Shown here in pieces: positions 1 to 11,967 of a DNA stretch of 64,000 nucleotides. The position numbers were made by a program, and so were the translations under genes. Origin of the DNA: Pagrus major (lineage: Eukaryota > Chordata > Actinopteri > Spariformes > Sparidae); NCBI RefSeq assembly GCF_040436345.1, contig NC_133230.1, forward strand, positions 19,850,197-19,914,196. Direction: 5' to 3'. Position 1 is the stretch's first letter, and each line of letters starts with the position of its first letter. The notes beneath the pieces are model-generated. The model made no database searches. It was not told the DNA's origin and saw only the letters and a list, made by a program, of their open reading frames with translations.

Positions 1-534
1 CTATTTCCTGAGCAAAGACTTCCTGCCTTGTTCCTCAGGCGACCATTTTTTGAAAAGTGTACCACACATTTATGCAGGCACTTATGCACACACCACAGGT
101 GATTACACCTGCCGTGCTCACCTTTCAAAAGATCTTTATAAAGGAAGGAGATTGCCTCCTGGAGCTCTTTCGAAAAGACTGACTTTATCTACAGAATGAC
201 AGCTAACTGTTAGCATAATGACAGGTTCTGTCAGTAAGGGCCGCAAACGTCATAGCCTATGACACTCTGACTCATAGACTGGCAACAGTCTTGACAGCGA
301 CTGCTTAATTGATTGACACGGACAAATCATGCATTGTTAATGTTTTTATAATGGGATAATGAGTGGGACAGAACACGATAAAGGTCAGTGTGAGCACTGA
401 AAACAAGTTAAATATTATAATTATTATTTTAATTATGGTGCAGACCAGGACATTTTAATGTTTTACATATATTTGTTGGTACTCAAGACACCCAGCTTGA
501 AACCAGGACAGTGGAGGACAAACCGGGATGTCTT

Positions 535-700
535 GTCACTGTTCTCAGTTCTTATGCTAATCTAAGCTAATAGCCTGCTGTCTCTAGCTTCGTATTTAAC
601 CGTCAGAGGGGCGTTGATCGTCTCATTCAACTCTCGGCAAGAAAGCAAGTAAGAATATTTACAAAAATGTCAAAAATATTCCTTTAACTTTGGCCTGCAA
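535..700. repeat. Dispersed fish repeat, GCTAAGCTAA family
   Basis: Contains a TAATCTAAGCTAATAGCC core, then a CAACTCTCGGCAAGAAAGC stretch and a tail ending near CCTTTAA. I recognise this arrangement as a short repeat scattered through spiny-rayed fish genomes. Related copies with the same core lie at about 3340-3530 and 6655-6740. The class is not known to me; no coding capacity is seen. Confidence 0.55.
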
Positions 701-2507
701 AAAGTGCAAGTAGAATAGAAGAAGTGATGAATGGAAAAATGAGGTGAGGGCATAATGAGGAGGGATTACAGATGAGCCTGATGGGTATTAGCACAAGGCA
801 GCATGGTGTGTTCAGATCCATCATTTTACACTGTTAATTGGAGCAAGTCATCATCATGGCCTTGTTTTAGTCTGCCGGCTCCTCATGGGTGACGACTGGC
901 ATCCATCAGCTACCTGAGCAAGAAAATATCTCAGAAGCATCTTCAGGAAACTGTCAGCCTTGTTTTTTTTCTACTGGTCAAATCAAAATAAGGTCCTGAA
1001 TAGCCTCAGAGTCACAGAAATGTAATAGAAATTAACCCAAGGAGAGGAAGACACAGGGAAGATGCCCATTTTCTTTCCTCCTCCTTCTCTTTTCCCTCAT
1101 CTCAGAGTCACGTTTTGATAAGAAATTGATAAGAGCCAATTTGTGAGTCCCAGATGGTCCCCCAGTATCATGTGAGAGTCATTCATAAATGATAACAGAG
1201 AAGCCAATATGCTCTCCAAGTACTGTACATACATTGGTGATACTATATGTATGTATTTCTTTGTTGTCGACTTCAGACTGGATTTCCAAAAATCTATCAC
1301 TGCCACAGTTGATATGTGATTAGGAGGTTTGCGTAAAATCTTGGTTAAAACAAAAAAATATCTGATTAAATGAGAGCGAGACATATTGCATCCAACTGAC
1401 ATTGCTGAAGTGCTCATAAATACTGTGAGGAAAGTCCTCAAGAGTATAATAACTATCTTCAGAATAGTGTGAAACACATGCGAATCAAAGACAGAAGAGA
1501 AACACAGCGACCGCTAACTAGCTCCCTTGTTAGGAATTGGCATGGCAACCGATGAAACCTGGCTAGCCATATTTTATGGGGATTAGCAGCACGGTTGGAA
1601 CCGGTCGTTAATAAATCAGATTGCTTGGCTGAACCAACCCATGGTATAAATAAAACATCTCGCTACAGGCCAACTGTGCGAATAGAAGACTGGTGATTCT
1701 ACATTTGTTGTATGTTTGATATGTGTCCGAGAAAGTTTGTTAAAACACAACAGTCAGATGATGGCTTCTGGCCCCCTATTCTTTATATATAATGCATATA
1801 TTCCTCTGTGCATCTGTTATAAGCTCAGATTACTCAGTAAACTTGATTCCTGCAACAATCACTGGAGGAATTCAAGGAATTTGAGCTTGTTTTGTAAAAT
1901 ATGTTTGGATCATAAACAATTGAACATAAAAAAAAATGCATCTCTGACAGTAGGTCGCCCCTCCTCGCTCTTGTTGCTCAGCGGATCAGCTGCTTCTCTG
2001 TGCTGTTTTTAGCCTCTGCCGGCTCATTTGCTCTAACTGGCACACACCAAGACTTGGAAATGACCAGCTGGAGACCAGTTACATGGTCAGAGGGAGTCAG
2101 CGGTGCATCACTGGGTCAAATAAAGTGATGAAAAAATGATGCTTCAATTTGAAAAGCAGCACTCGCTTCGATCGGTGTGCAGTGAGGAAAGCGGACAGAA
2201 TGTTCAACATCTCAGTTTTACACCTTAAACGTGTGAGATCCTGCGAGCTGCTGAACCGCCATGAATCATTATAGACACACTGTGACAAAGTCAGCATTTT
2301 CAAAACCCTTAGAGCGTTAATATCAACCTGCCGTATTCACAAAAACAAATATGAATGCCTGCTTGTCTACACACAGACACCAAAAAACAAACAGATTTCG
2401 TTGATGGTGATTAAAGGAATAGTTTGTCATCCACATTCCTTCAAAAGCTTCGAAGAGAGTCTTGTGGTCATAGTGTGATTGCCAGGCAGTGCCTACCAGC
2501 ACGTCTA

Positions 2508-2892
2508 AGGCTGAATCCAAATGTCCACCATCTGAACTTCCACACTGAGCCCTCTCAGACTTCAGTCGCATGCACATTACGTCAAAGCGGTGAGGGCGTG
2601 CGACTGCAAAGCTATTACAGTCTGCTGATGGACAGGCCTAAAGACGACGATAATAAAAAGGAACGTCACATCCGTATTGCAGTGAATCATGGGTAATTAT
2701 ATCAGTGAAGTCCACTGAAGTCTGCACCCCAATCGCACACTCTGGAAGTCTGCAGAAAGTCTGCTTCAGGGCTGATGTGGACTGAATAAATTGTGGGTTT
2801 GGACAGCCTTCTGCACTTGCAGAGTCCTCGTGAATGAGCCTGCAAAGTCCACGAGTCTGGGAAGGGAAGTCCGGACATTTGGATGCAGCCTA
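2508..2892. mobile_element. Possible MITE with inverted ends
   Basis: The left end AGGCTGAATCCAAATGTCC is matched, in inverted orientation, by GGACATTTGGATGCAGCCT at the right end (18 of 19 positions). About 385 bp are enclosed, with no transposase. More inverted similarity (ACTTCC, AGAC) continues inward. The size and inverted ends suit a miniature inverted-repeat element, perhaps of a DNA transposon. No clear target-site duplication was found, so the exact edges are uncertain. Confidence 0.45.
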
Positions 2893-3339
2893 TTGCTCTT
2901 CACAGTACGTTGTAATCACATGCTCCTCAGATGGTCCCACTTACAGAGTCGGGAAGTCGTTCTTCCGTCTTCAGTGTGTTCATGTGCGTCAAGTCTGAAT
3001 GTGGGAGCAACATGGATGGCGAAAAGTTTTTGCTGAAGTTGTCTTGCATTTTATCCTTCAGGGTGTTCAACGGTTACAACCTAAAATACCATATTACAGA
3101 TTACACGTGAGCCAAAACTTGATATGCAATACATTTTGATAAACATTTCTTACCATCAGCCCAACGTTTACTTTTGTCCGCCATGTTTCAGCTTCATATG
3201 ACGTCAACTCGGCAACTGCTGTGCCATTATTTTCTACAACTTTCGGAGTCCTTCCGACCTGAACGTGAAGGACTTTGTTCACGTGAATTTCCCAGTCAGA
3301 AAAACGTTTTTAAAGACCACACGAATGCAAAATGATTTG

Positions 3340-3530
3340 CTTGTGTTTCCCACTATGTGCAGTCTGTATGCTAAGCTAAGCTAAGCTAACAGGCTGCTGG
3401 GTGTAGCCCTATAGGCAAACTTGAGAGCGGATTGCTCTTCTTATCTAATAGGAATTCCTTCAAAAATGTAAAACCGTTCAATGTGACTTGCTGTCATTTT
3501 GAACTGAAACAAAGTCGAAGTCATTAAGGA
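3340..3530. repeat. Dispersed fish repeat, GCTAAGCTAA family
   Basis: Shows tandem CTAAGCTAAGCTAAGC followed by AACAGGCTGCTGGGTGTAGC, then a GAGAG...TCTTCT...TATCTAAT section in the same order as the copy at 535-700. It is more diverged. Non-coding. Confidence 0.5.
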
Positions 3531-3763
3531 TTATTAACTTAAAAAATGAGGACACAAAACATGGGGAGAAAGAGGGACATTCATCATGCAACACAGGCCC
3601 CTGCATGGTTTGAATCAAAATAGGTTTGTTGGGCCACCGGATGCCCAGTACTTTGAATTTTCATGCATAATTTGTCTTTGCCAAATCTTTTTCATCATCA
3701 GTACATCTGTTGATTCAGAAAGTTACATTTCACTTTGAAATCTCTCCCTCCCTCTCTCTCTAT

Positions 3764-3765
<2 letters not shown>

Positions 3766-3798
<33 letters not shown>

Positions 3799-3807
3799 AT
3801 ATATATA
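3766..3807. repeat. (CA)n microsatellite followed by (TA)n
   Basis: About 15 CA units run directly into a short GTATATATATAC tract. Simple sequence repeat, probably variable in length. Confidence 0.95.
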
Positions 3808-3942
3808 CTCCTATCTCTGGCTCTATCATGTACCCTGCAGAGACTATTCCTAGGATGGCCCATAATAAGGTGAGCTAATTAGCCTTGGTTCTAAGGGAAT
3901 CCATTTGCCAATTACTGTAGGCTAACACATGCTGGGACATGT

Positions 3943-3950
3943 GTGTCTGT

Positions 3951-4018
<68 letters not shown>
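3943..4018. repeat. Compound (CT)n(GT)n microsatellite
   Basis: A CT tract of about 15 units passes without interruption into a GT tract of about 18 units. Compound microsatellite. Confidence 0.95.
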
Positions 4019-4023
<5 letters not shown>

Positions 4024-4509
4024 GTCAGGCCAGGTCATTGCTAATTGCTAACATTTTCAGTTTTGCTTTCAGCTGAGGACAAAGAGAATACATTAACAGT
4101 TTACACATTTAGATGACAGCCATTAAAGGGCCATTTCAACCATTTCATATTTCATTTTGTTCTCTCCATTCATTCACAGTGCATACGATCAAATCAGAGT
4201 TTTTATTATAATGCTTCACATGTTTGCTGTTTGCTCTGAAGTTATTCATTTACAGACAGAAATGCGATAGATGAGCCATAAATTATAGAACTGCTGCAGT
4301 GTTAAATTAGAAAGCATTCATGGCACAGAAGCTCCACCGATGCAGTGATAATAATAATATCCTATCCTCCCAAACAAGCATGAAAACCACCTTGGTACTA
4401 TATTCCCTGCCGTCATATTGGCAGCAATCTGGCTGTGTTCGCTGCTAGTCTGTCAGTCAGTTGCTTTGACATGTAGCTGCATGGCCGGGGGCTAAATTCA
4501 CATTCAGCA

Positions 4510-4745
4510 CAAACGATATTGACCACTATAAACACCGATCAATATCCTCGCCAAGTCCATCCCTACCTGACCCTTTTTAATAGGAAAAGTTATTTGGGTC
4601 TACTCTTGACCGGGAACCATCCTCCACCCACGTTTCAAGGAAATCCAGTCAGTACTCTCTGTGTCATCCTGCTGACAACCCAACCAACCAACAAATGGAC
4701 ACGGGTGAAAACATCGCCAGACGACATCCTTGGCGGGGGTTACAA
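4510..4745. repeat. Dispersed fish repeat (AAATCC...CCAACCAACAAA family)
   Basis: The order 'CCACCCACGTTTCAAGGAAA', 'TCCAGTCAGTA', 'CTGACAACCCAACCAACCAA', 'GACACGGGTGAAAACAT', 'CTTGGCGGGGG' matches a widespread teleost repeat. A second copy with the same order lies at 29375-29575. It ends like many copies with a 'cctTGGCGGaGG' type box. Non-coding here; class unknown. Confidence 0.55.
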
Positions 4746-6386
4746 ACCTACAACCATACGCTAACTACTCAATCAACGCTTTGCTTCTGCTCTGAATGTG
4801 ATCGCGCTGATGACAGGATTCAACACGTCTTCTTCTTGGCACCAGAAAGCCAACACCATGTGTGTGAGCAGGGAAATACAATCCAAGAATAACTGGCTGA
4901 CATGTTGAGTCTGCCAGAGTAGCTGAGAACCTCCCAGAAAGAGGCAAAATGCGGAGTTTGGCACATGTAAGTGTGACAAAGCTCGAGAGGGGATTTCATA
5001 ACTTCTTGGTAAACGAGACACAATGAGCGGAAATTGCTCAGGCTATGTAGTGTTTACAAGAAGAAGTAATCTTTTCTAACCCAAATGTTGAGATTTGGGT
5101 GATGAACTACAAATCATAGGTCGACCTTATGAAATTATGGCTTGAAAGGACAGATCGTATTCTCAGAAACAATTATGATTTGACAACTAATCACACTGCA
5201 TAGTGTGCATATAAATAGTTACCTTAAAAGTGTAATGATTAAGTTAGTCTTGCTTGGATGTTAGATGTATAATATGCATTAATCCAGTAACAGGTCAGGT
5301 AGCTGGAGATCTTGCTAATCTTCCAAAGACAGCAATAATCTGCAGTGACGTGTGTGTTAATACATCACATTAACGTGTGAATTCATTACATATGCAGTGA
5401 CGTGCCCAAACAGTATAACAACCACTTACAACTCTGTGTTAGAAACCTGCAGACAGCTAGTGATCCACTGTAACACATTTCAGCACATCCTAAAATACAC
5501 ACCTTCATCAACGGCTCTGCCACACACACGCGTAAATGACGTAAATCACACAGGTGTGATCCTGACAACGTAATGGTTTATTGCAGGAAATAAAAAACAC
5601 AACTTCAGTTTTTAAAAAAATCTATAGATACACTGTACAGCTTCCCCACAGTCTGCACTGCGCACTGCTGATGGAGAAATCCAGCCATAATAAAGTCTGT
5701 TTGGTTTCTGCGACAATCTGACTTTAAAACAGATCTGCAGCTATTTACATGATGAATCATATTCCATGTGGAAGTGAATAGATCTCAAAGGAACCAGGGA
5801 AAATGACCAGAACAGGTTACAAAAACAAAACTGAAAATCGTTTCTGGGAAGTTTGACCATGAGCCTCCCAAATGGAAATGTCTGCGTGGATGGAATGTAT
5901 TCACTGATATAATCTGCTAAACAATTCAAATATATTATTCAGGCTGTCTTATCCGGTGGCAGGTAAACAAGAGGAAAGACTTCAAGGTTAGAACAAAATG
6001 GAGGAGGTCGCACTTCTGTCTTAAATAGCCATATAACAGTTTATTAAAGAGGACTGCTCTGACACTGCTTATAAACAGGAATATATGTAAGAAAGCACTG
6101 CGGACTCTGAGCCATGAAATTGCACAACTTGGCTCTTCGCACGAAACCTTTCATTTGGAATAATTAACCCCTATCCCTCCAGTCTTCTGTCCAATCGTCT
6201 TCCTCTCTCATCTTTTCACGCCCTCCTTCCACTGCGATGGTCCAGCAGCAGCTGAGAGAGGAAATTATAATGTTCTCTCTCGCTCTCTCTCTAATGGTCT
6301 CTCATTCCCGCTTTCTTCACACTTAGCTCTCTTTACCGGCTTCTGGTCATGCATTTGGCTTTTCCTGCTGACGTGATTCACAGTAA

Positions 6387-6413
6387 CCACACACACACAC
6401 ACACACACACACA
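6387..6413. repeat. (AC)n microsatellite
   Basis: About 13 AC units. Simple repeat. Confidence 0.95.
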
Positions 6414-6654
6414 GATGGACATACATGCACAAATGCAACATTGACTCATGCTGTGGTTGTCTGGCTCACTGACTCACTCGGGGGGATTGTCTTGTGTACC
6501 CTCCAGGTGGTGGGCTATGGCGTGACAACCTACAACTATAACTCGTGTCTGGTCTCAAAATGAGCCAACGAAAATAGTCTTGCACGTAACCCCTCGTAAA
6601 ACCATGATAGGCCATTTTTAGACTTCAGTTTCTAAACGAGATATCGCATTTTTA

Positions 6655-6740
6655 ATTAGTAAGCTGGAAAGGTAGAGCCAGGCTAGCTAAGCTAACTGGC
6701 CGCTGGCTCCAGCTACATATTTACAGAGCAGTCACTTTCC
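6655..6740. repeat. Dispersed fish repeat fragment, GCTAAGCTAA family
   Basis: Contains GGCTAGCTAAGCTAACTGGC followed by a CGCTGGCTCCAGCTACATATT segment, the same core as the copies at 535-700 and 3340-3530. Fragment only. Confidence 0.45.
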
Positions 6741-9599
6741 AGCTAACATTACTCTTTGACTACATGCGGTGCATTTCACTTCCAGGTTTAACTGAATGTG
6801 TCCAAGATGTGCATTGATATTTTAGGATCAATTTCAACTTTACTATAGTAACACGTAACACTGTCGAACAGTAACGTTAGCTAGGATGTGAATGAATGCT
6901 AACGTTAGCTAATGCTTTTCAAATATGTTGATTTCCCCCGTAATTGTCCTGTCTTTTCACTTGCTGAACAATGAGGAAGCGGTGAAATAATAACAATTTT
7001 TCAGATTCAGCATGTTTCAAGGACTTGATGCCAGAGGAAAATGGCCGCTGTGTGAATATGGCATTAATGTATAATAGACCTTGATTATAGGGCAGCACTC
7101 AGCCTCTCTTCCAGTTTTGCCCGGTGGCAATTTGGGGGTATTGTAGCCCAAAAAGCATTTTCATTATAGGCCACCATCATAATCTGTGATGTCATCACAG
7201 TGAAAGGTCTATGGGCCGAGCGGGAACTCCCAGGCGGGGCCAGCGGGAGAAACTCTGCATATGCAGTGGGCCCCGTAGCTAAGAAGTTAACCCGGATATG
7301 GTTACAGTAAAAGCTATGGAGGAAGGGAGTAAACCTGACCTTGAGGTTCATTTTAGTAAATTCAAGTTCCACCTGACAATAGGCCTACATTTCAATGACA
7401 TTATTTCCTACATCAGATATTCACCACCCCAGTCTTTGTGGTCTCCTTGATGTACAGTCTGCTTTTGTATCCCATAATTTTACAAATTTTGCTCATCCAG
7501 AGCCTGTTGACTGGGCCTAGTTTAGAAGTTATACGGGTACAAGAACAGGAGGTGACAACATCTGTCCTGAGTGTCCGATTATTTGTATTTTCTCTACTAC
7601 TTTTGCAGCGATACCCCAAACCTAGCAACTATGAATTCATTATTCACACCTTCTAAACTAAACAAGCACAGGGCAACTAAACAGTAGATGTAAATGCCGT
7701 CACCCTCTCTGCTTCGATCACTCTGCGGTGCTTCCTGTGATGTGTGGCTCTTTAACACTAGATGCATCCTCAGCCCCTGAATACTCGTCATTCAGATGAT
7801 GCTTTTTGGTGATGCTGTAAATTGTGAAGAGCTTGTTTATCACAAGTGGCAGAGGAGTGTCAAAATAACACATCCACAGTTTTTTGGTAAACTACAGTCT
7901 GTTAAAATGATAGCTGCCTTATAAAACAGCGAAGCTCAAGTGATTATTCTTAACATTATCTGAACCACTTCCCTGATTTGAGTCTCATTTCAGAGCATGT
8001 AGCATGTGGGAGGTTTTGGGAAGGGAATCCCTTATGATCTGAGCTGGATGTAGAATCACTCCTTGGGACCGTGCTGGTGTTTGCATTCCTGTCAGAGTGA
8101 GGAGGCTGCAGTCTGGCGCCTGCCTCCTTCGTCCCGCGATGTAACTTCAAGGACATCACATCACAGGGGAGCCTGGAGGGAGGCAGTGTGATGTATCACT
8201 ACAGCGGGCATCACGCCTATCCCATCTGAGGCGGGTGAGACACCTCATATTTCACTTCAAAAGGTAAAGTGTCATAATGTTGCTTATTTTCTCAATAATG
8301 GCTTATCGATGCGTAAATATAGCCTGTACGATAGTGCCATTGTTTTCTTGTCTGACTCTTGAGTGTATCCTCTCAGAAAAGTGAATTTCAACAGATACAC
8401 CCTCGAGCATATTGATTAATCTAATAATGGACTGCAGTGGTGGACTGAGGGGCATAAGATTAACCTTGTTTTGTTATGTGACTCAGATTTAGAGTGCTAC
8501 TCAAAATTAGCTAGGGATATTTAAGAGTTTCACTTGATTGTTTATTCCGTGATATATCTGCATTTTTAATTTGTGTTTTGTGAATATTTTTGGTCCCCGG
8601 TATCCCAATATCCCCAATTAATTTTGAGTAGTGTATAAGTAGTACACCTATGCAATACAGTCACGCAAGGAACAGTTACTGGGTCATTACAGAAGGAACG
8701 TTATCATGTTGTTTGATGAGAATATTGATACCACTCTTGCATCAGGGTTGCCGCAGTATACAGTTTCCAAGGTGTACCATAGCACTGAATTCAACCATAT
8801 TGAATTTAACCATTTATCGAATCTAACCATAAGTGTAATAAAAAAATAATTTCAAATGTATTTCATGTTACATGTCTGTGAGGCCATTAGGGCCTATTTG
8901 GAGAAATGATTATAAAACATTTGTTCGACCCAAAAAAAAAAAAAAATCCCTTCTGTTTCATTCCATTATTAGTAAACTTGTTACTGATAACTGTGATATT
9001 TTCTGAGACGGTTATTGTCCCAATGAATAATGTGTTTATTATATAGTGAGCTTTACAGATGCTGGCAGGTGGATTTCTTGTTCCTTTTGGACTGAGCCAG
9101 CAGCCCTAGCTGTGTCCCCAGGTGATGTTTACATTATTTATCACTCATTATCTGTTATTTAATCCAAGCTAGCCTATATTTAATGGACATACATTAAACT
9201 GCCTGTAGCAAACTCACGGTAAGAAAGTCAAGTCTTGAGAAAAAAAGTCTCAAAATTTGGAATTCTCCCAACAATTCAGTTTCATTTTGGTCAAATAAAG
9301 GCACCCTATCTATTCCTAAATGTGATTATTTAGTTATCAAACTCACTTTATTTCAGGAACATTGTCCCAGTCCATGTCAATTTACCTAAACAGGGACGAT
9401 TAAAGTTACTTAGTGAAGGAGAAAACTATAGAAGCTAAAAATAATTAGCCCAGGAAATAAGACGCATGTGAAAAGATGTAACCCACCCTCGTAAACATCT
9501 TTTAACTTTTTATTCGGCAGTGATTCAATTTGACCATATGGGTGCTTTTCCCTGAGTGTCCTCCATCTGAGTTTTGGCAGGACAGAGTCCTTGTGTCAT

Positions 9600-10035
9600 A
9601 TTTCTCCTCCTTCCCCATCTTTCCCTCCCTCGGTCGTTCACAGCTCTCCGCCCATCAGAGTACTGGCAGTGTGCGGCGCACGGCGCGCAGCGTGGACTTG
9701 GAGATGTCTTGGCAGCATTACGCACGACGACACAATAAACGCGAGAGCCACCTTTAGAAGGACGAGACACTTTGAAGCCGAACGGGACTGACTTCCAACT
9801 TAAGATTTGGAAGCTCTTCCTTCGCAGCCTCTTCAAGACATTTTCCTTATCTTTTCCAGTCGGTGGATGAGATTCAGACTTCCTCTTCGCGGCAGCAGCA
9901 GCGGGTCTGGATGACTTCTCCTCCTCTCGTCCTCGGGTCACGGTGACTATAGAGGAATGGGAACGATATAAACAGCTTGGGGGGTTGAAACAAACTCAAC
10001 AAACAGTTAAGCAACAGAGAACCCAGAAAGGGAGG
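9600..10035 (+). promoter_or_regulatory. stac: Probable promoter and 5' untranslated region of stac
   Basis: Immediately upstream of the stac start codon, the sequence becomes locally CpG-rich (for example around 9672-9690 and 9722-9742), in contrast to the AT-rich DNA on either side. This suits a TATA-less vertebrate promoter and 5' UTR. The transcription start is not fixed. Short upstream ATGs exist (for example near 9703 and 9911) but none extends the stac frame; the frame upstream of the start has only a GTG at 9943. Confidence 0.45.
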
Positions 10036-10149
10036 ATGATCCCGCCGGCCAACATGATTCAGGACGAAAGTGGGGGCAAAGAGGACGAACGGGACCAGAA
10101 TGAGACACCCAAATCCCCGACGGCAAACGCCAGCCAGCAGGAAACCAAG
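10036..10149 (+). CDS. stac: stac exon 1 (N-terminal 38 codons)
   Basis: Encodes a polar N-terminus starting MIPPANMIQDE and ending SQQETK, followed by a GTAGGA donor in phase 0. In human STAC the corresponding first exon also starts MIPP and ends in ESK before LQKLKRS. The context GGGAGGATGA has a purine at -3 and is acceptable for initiation. Confidence 0.88.
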
Positions 10150-11930
10150 GTAGGACTTTCCTGTTAATATTCACTATTTACCAGAGTAGACTGATACACT
10201 GTCGGATCGCTCTGTGCATCAGACCAACTGTTATTAATAGAACAGGATAAACAAACTTCTGTCAACATGGCCATAAAATCGACTCAACAGGGATCAGCTC
10301 CCAAAAAGAACAACATGTATTTAAACTCTTTTTTATCACTGACTCCCACACTGACCAGCCTTCAGCTCCTGACTGAATTCAGAGAGGATATCATACCTGA
10401 CTTCAGGAATATCATCAGATGTACAAATAGGACAGAAAACAAACTCGTTTTTGGTACGACAGTCCTCCTCAGTGTGTTGGAATACCATCAGAATAACATC
10501 ATGACACTGTAGCACATAAGAAAACAACCTTTAGATACAGATGAGTTCAGTTTAAACTCACTATTAAGCACAATACACTCTATTTAGGTGCTTCAGCAGC
10601 AACATAGTGTTTTTCTCTTGAGGTAGGCGTCTATAACTAATAGGAACTGGTATTCAAATGAACCGAAAGGCTCTTTAAAACAGATTCATGGTGTGCTGTA
10701 GTGGTAAAGGAAGTTATTTTGTATTATTAATAGAGAGTAAGTGGCACATGGGCTGGCACTTTCTACTTGTGGCTGATGTAGGAAAAAGTAGGCTGTGTGA
10801 TAGAGATCCACAGCTGCCTCGGGCGTTTTGCCATCTATGTGGGCCACATGTTGCCCAGACTACTACAATTAGCAGTAGAATATTGGACTCGTCATCGTGG
10901 CAGTGGATGGCTACAGCAGCTCGCCTGTCCCGTCCACAAAACTCTCGTGCAGGACAGACGAGACTCACTCTTTCTCTTATTTTCTCCATTTTTTTAGCTT
11001 TTGCTTCCGTTTTCTCACTCGCAGCTGGGATGACAGACAGAGGCGACCTCTTCGTTTGCACTGTTTCGGCATGTGAGCTCTTCCTCTGGCACATTTGGTC
11101 ACTGGGAATAATAAGAGACTCCTGGCTTCTCACACCATTTTTAAAAGCTTCTGCCAAACAACCTCGCTCACTTCCAACATCTCGCAGTCATCAAACAACC
11201 ACAGGAAAAAGTGACTTAAGAATGTGTTTGATCATTCGTACAGACAGGATACGTAGAGTTTACCACCATTAAGTAAAGCTGTGTTTGTGTTTTTATCCCT
11301 CCTTTAAGAATACTGTGAGGCCTGAACATCACAAGCGCAAGGTGAGCCTCCACTCTTGTGCGAACTGTAGCGCACTGCTGATCCCAGTCATACCTGCATG
11401 TACATGAGGATAAAAGTTGTCTCATGTTACAACTTTTACTGCTTTTTAAGATCGATCACTCAGTGAAGTCAATGCCACAGCAGGTTTATTCCATCATCAC
11501 CCATATTTGTAGAGCGCACTCTTTGTTCCTGAATGATTTGATATATAAGCTTATGCAATAACTGGCTTTTTTTTTTGTAGTTTGTTTTGCGTTACGCAGC
11601 GCAGCCCCCATTAACCCTCCCTGCTTTATGGTAGAACACATAGATTTGGTGTCATCAAACACAGCATGAGCTCCTCGATGCATGCACACATCTCCTCACT
11701 TTGATCATTCAGAGAGAGCTTTATTTATTGCGATTGTCTTTTATTTTAATGACATAAAACCACCTTACAGGAAAGAAGTGAGGCATCCTTTACCATCACA
11801 GCAAAAAAAAAAAAAAGCTCATCCATCTAATGCAGTTATTTAGTTAACATTACTGTTGTGCTTTACCACTGTTTATCGTTCCAGGGTGTGTAACTACAAG
11901 AGGTTGCAGCAGAGTGTGTGTGCTATAATG

Positions 11931-11967
<37 letters not shown>

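Larger units (their letters stand above)
1..9600. other. Intergenic region upstream of stac, no gene found
   Basis: No exon with splice-site support or protein similarity was found on either strand; the open frames are short and of low quality. The stretch holds microsatellites, copies of dispersed fish repeats (about 535-700, 3340-3530, 4510-4745, 6655-6740), a possible MITE (2508-2892) and AT-rich unique sequence. Distal regulatory elements of stac may lie here but cannot be proved from one sequence. Confidence 0.6.

Noticed and set aside
3943-4018. Possible CRISPR-like or satellite array
   Set aside because: Only a dinucleotide compound microsatellite; no spacers or longer units.
9525-9941. 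138-codon minus-strand open frame antisense to the stac 5' UTR
   Set aside because: Low-complexity basic composition from a CpG-rich region read backward; no domain and no splice or promoter support.
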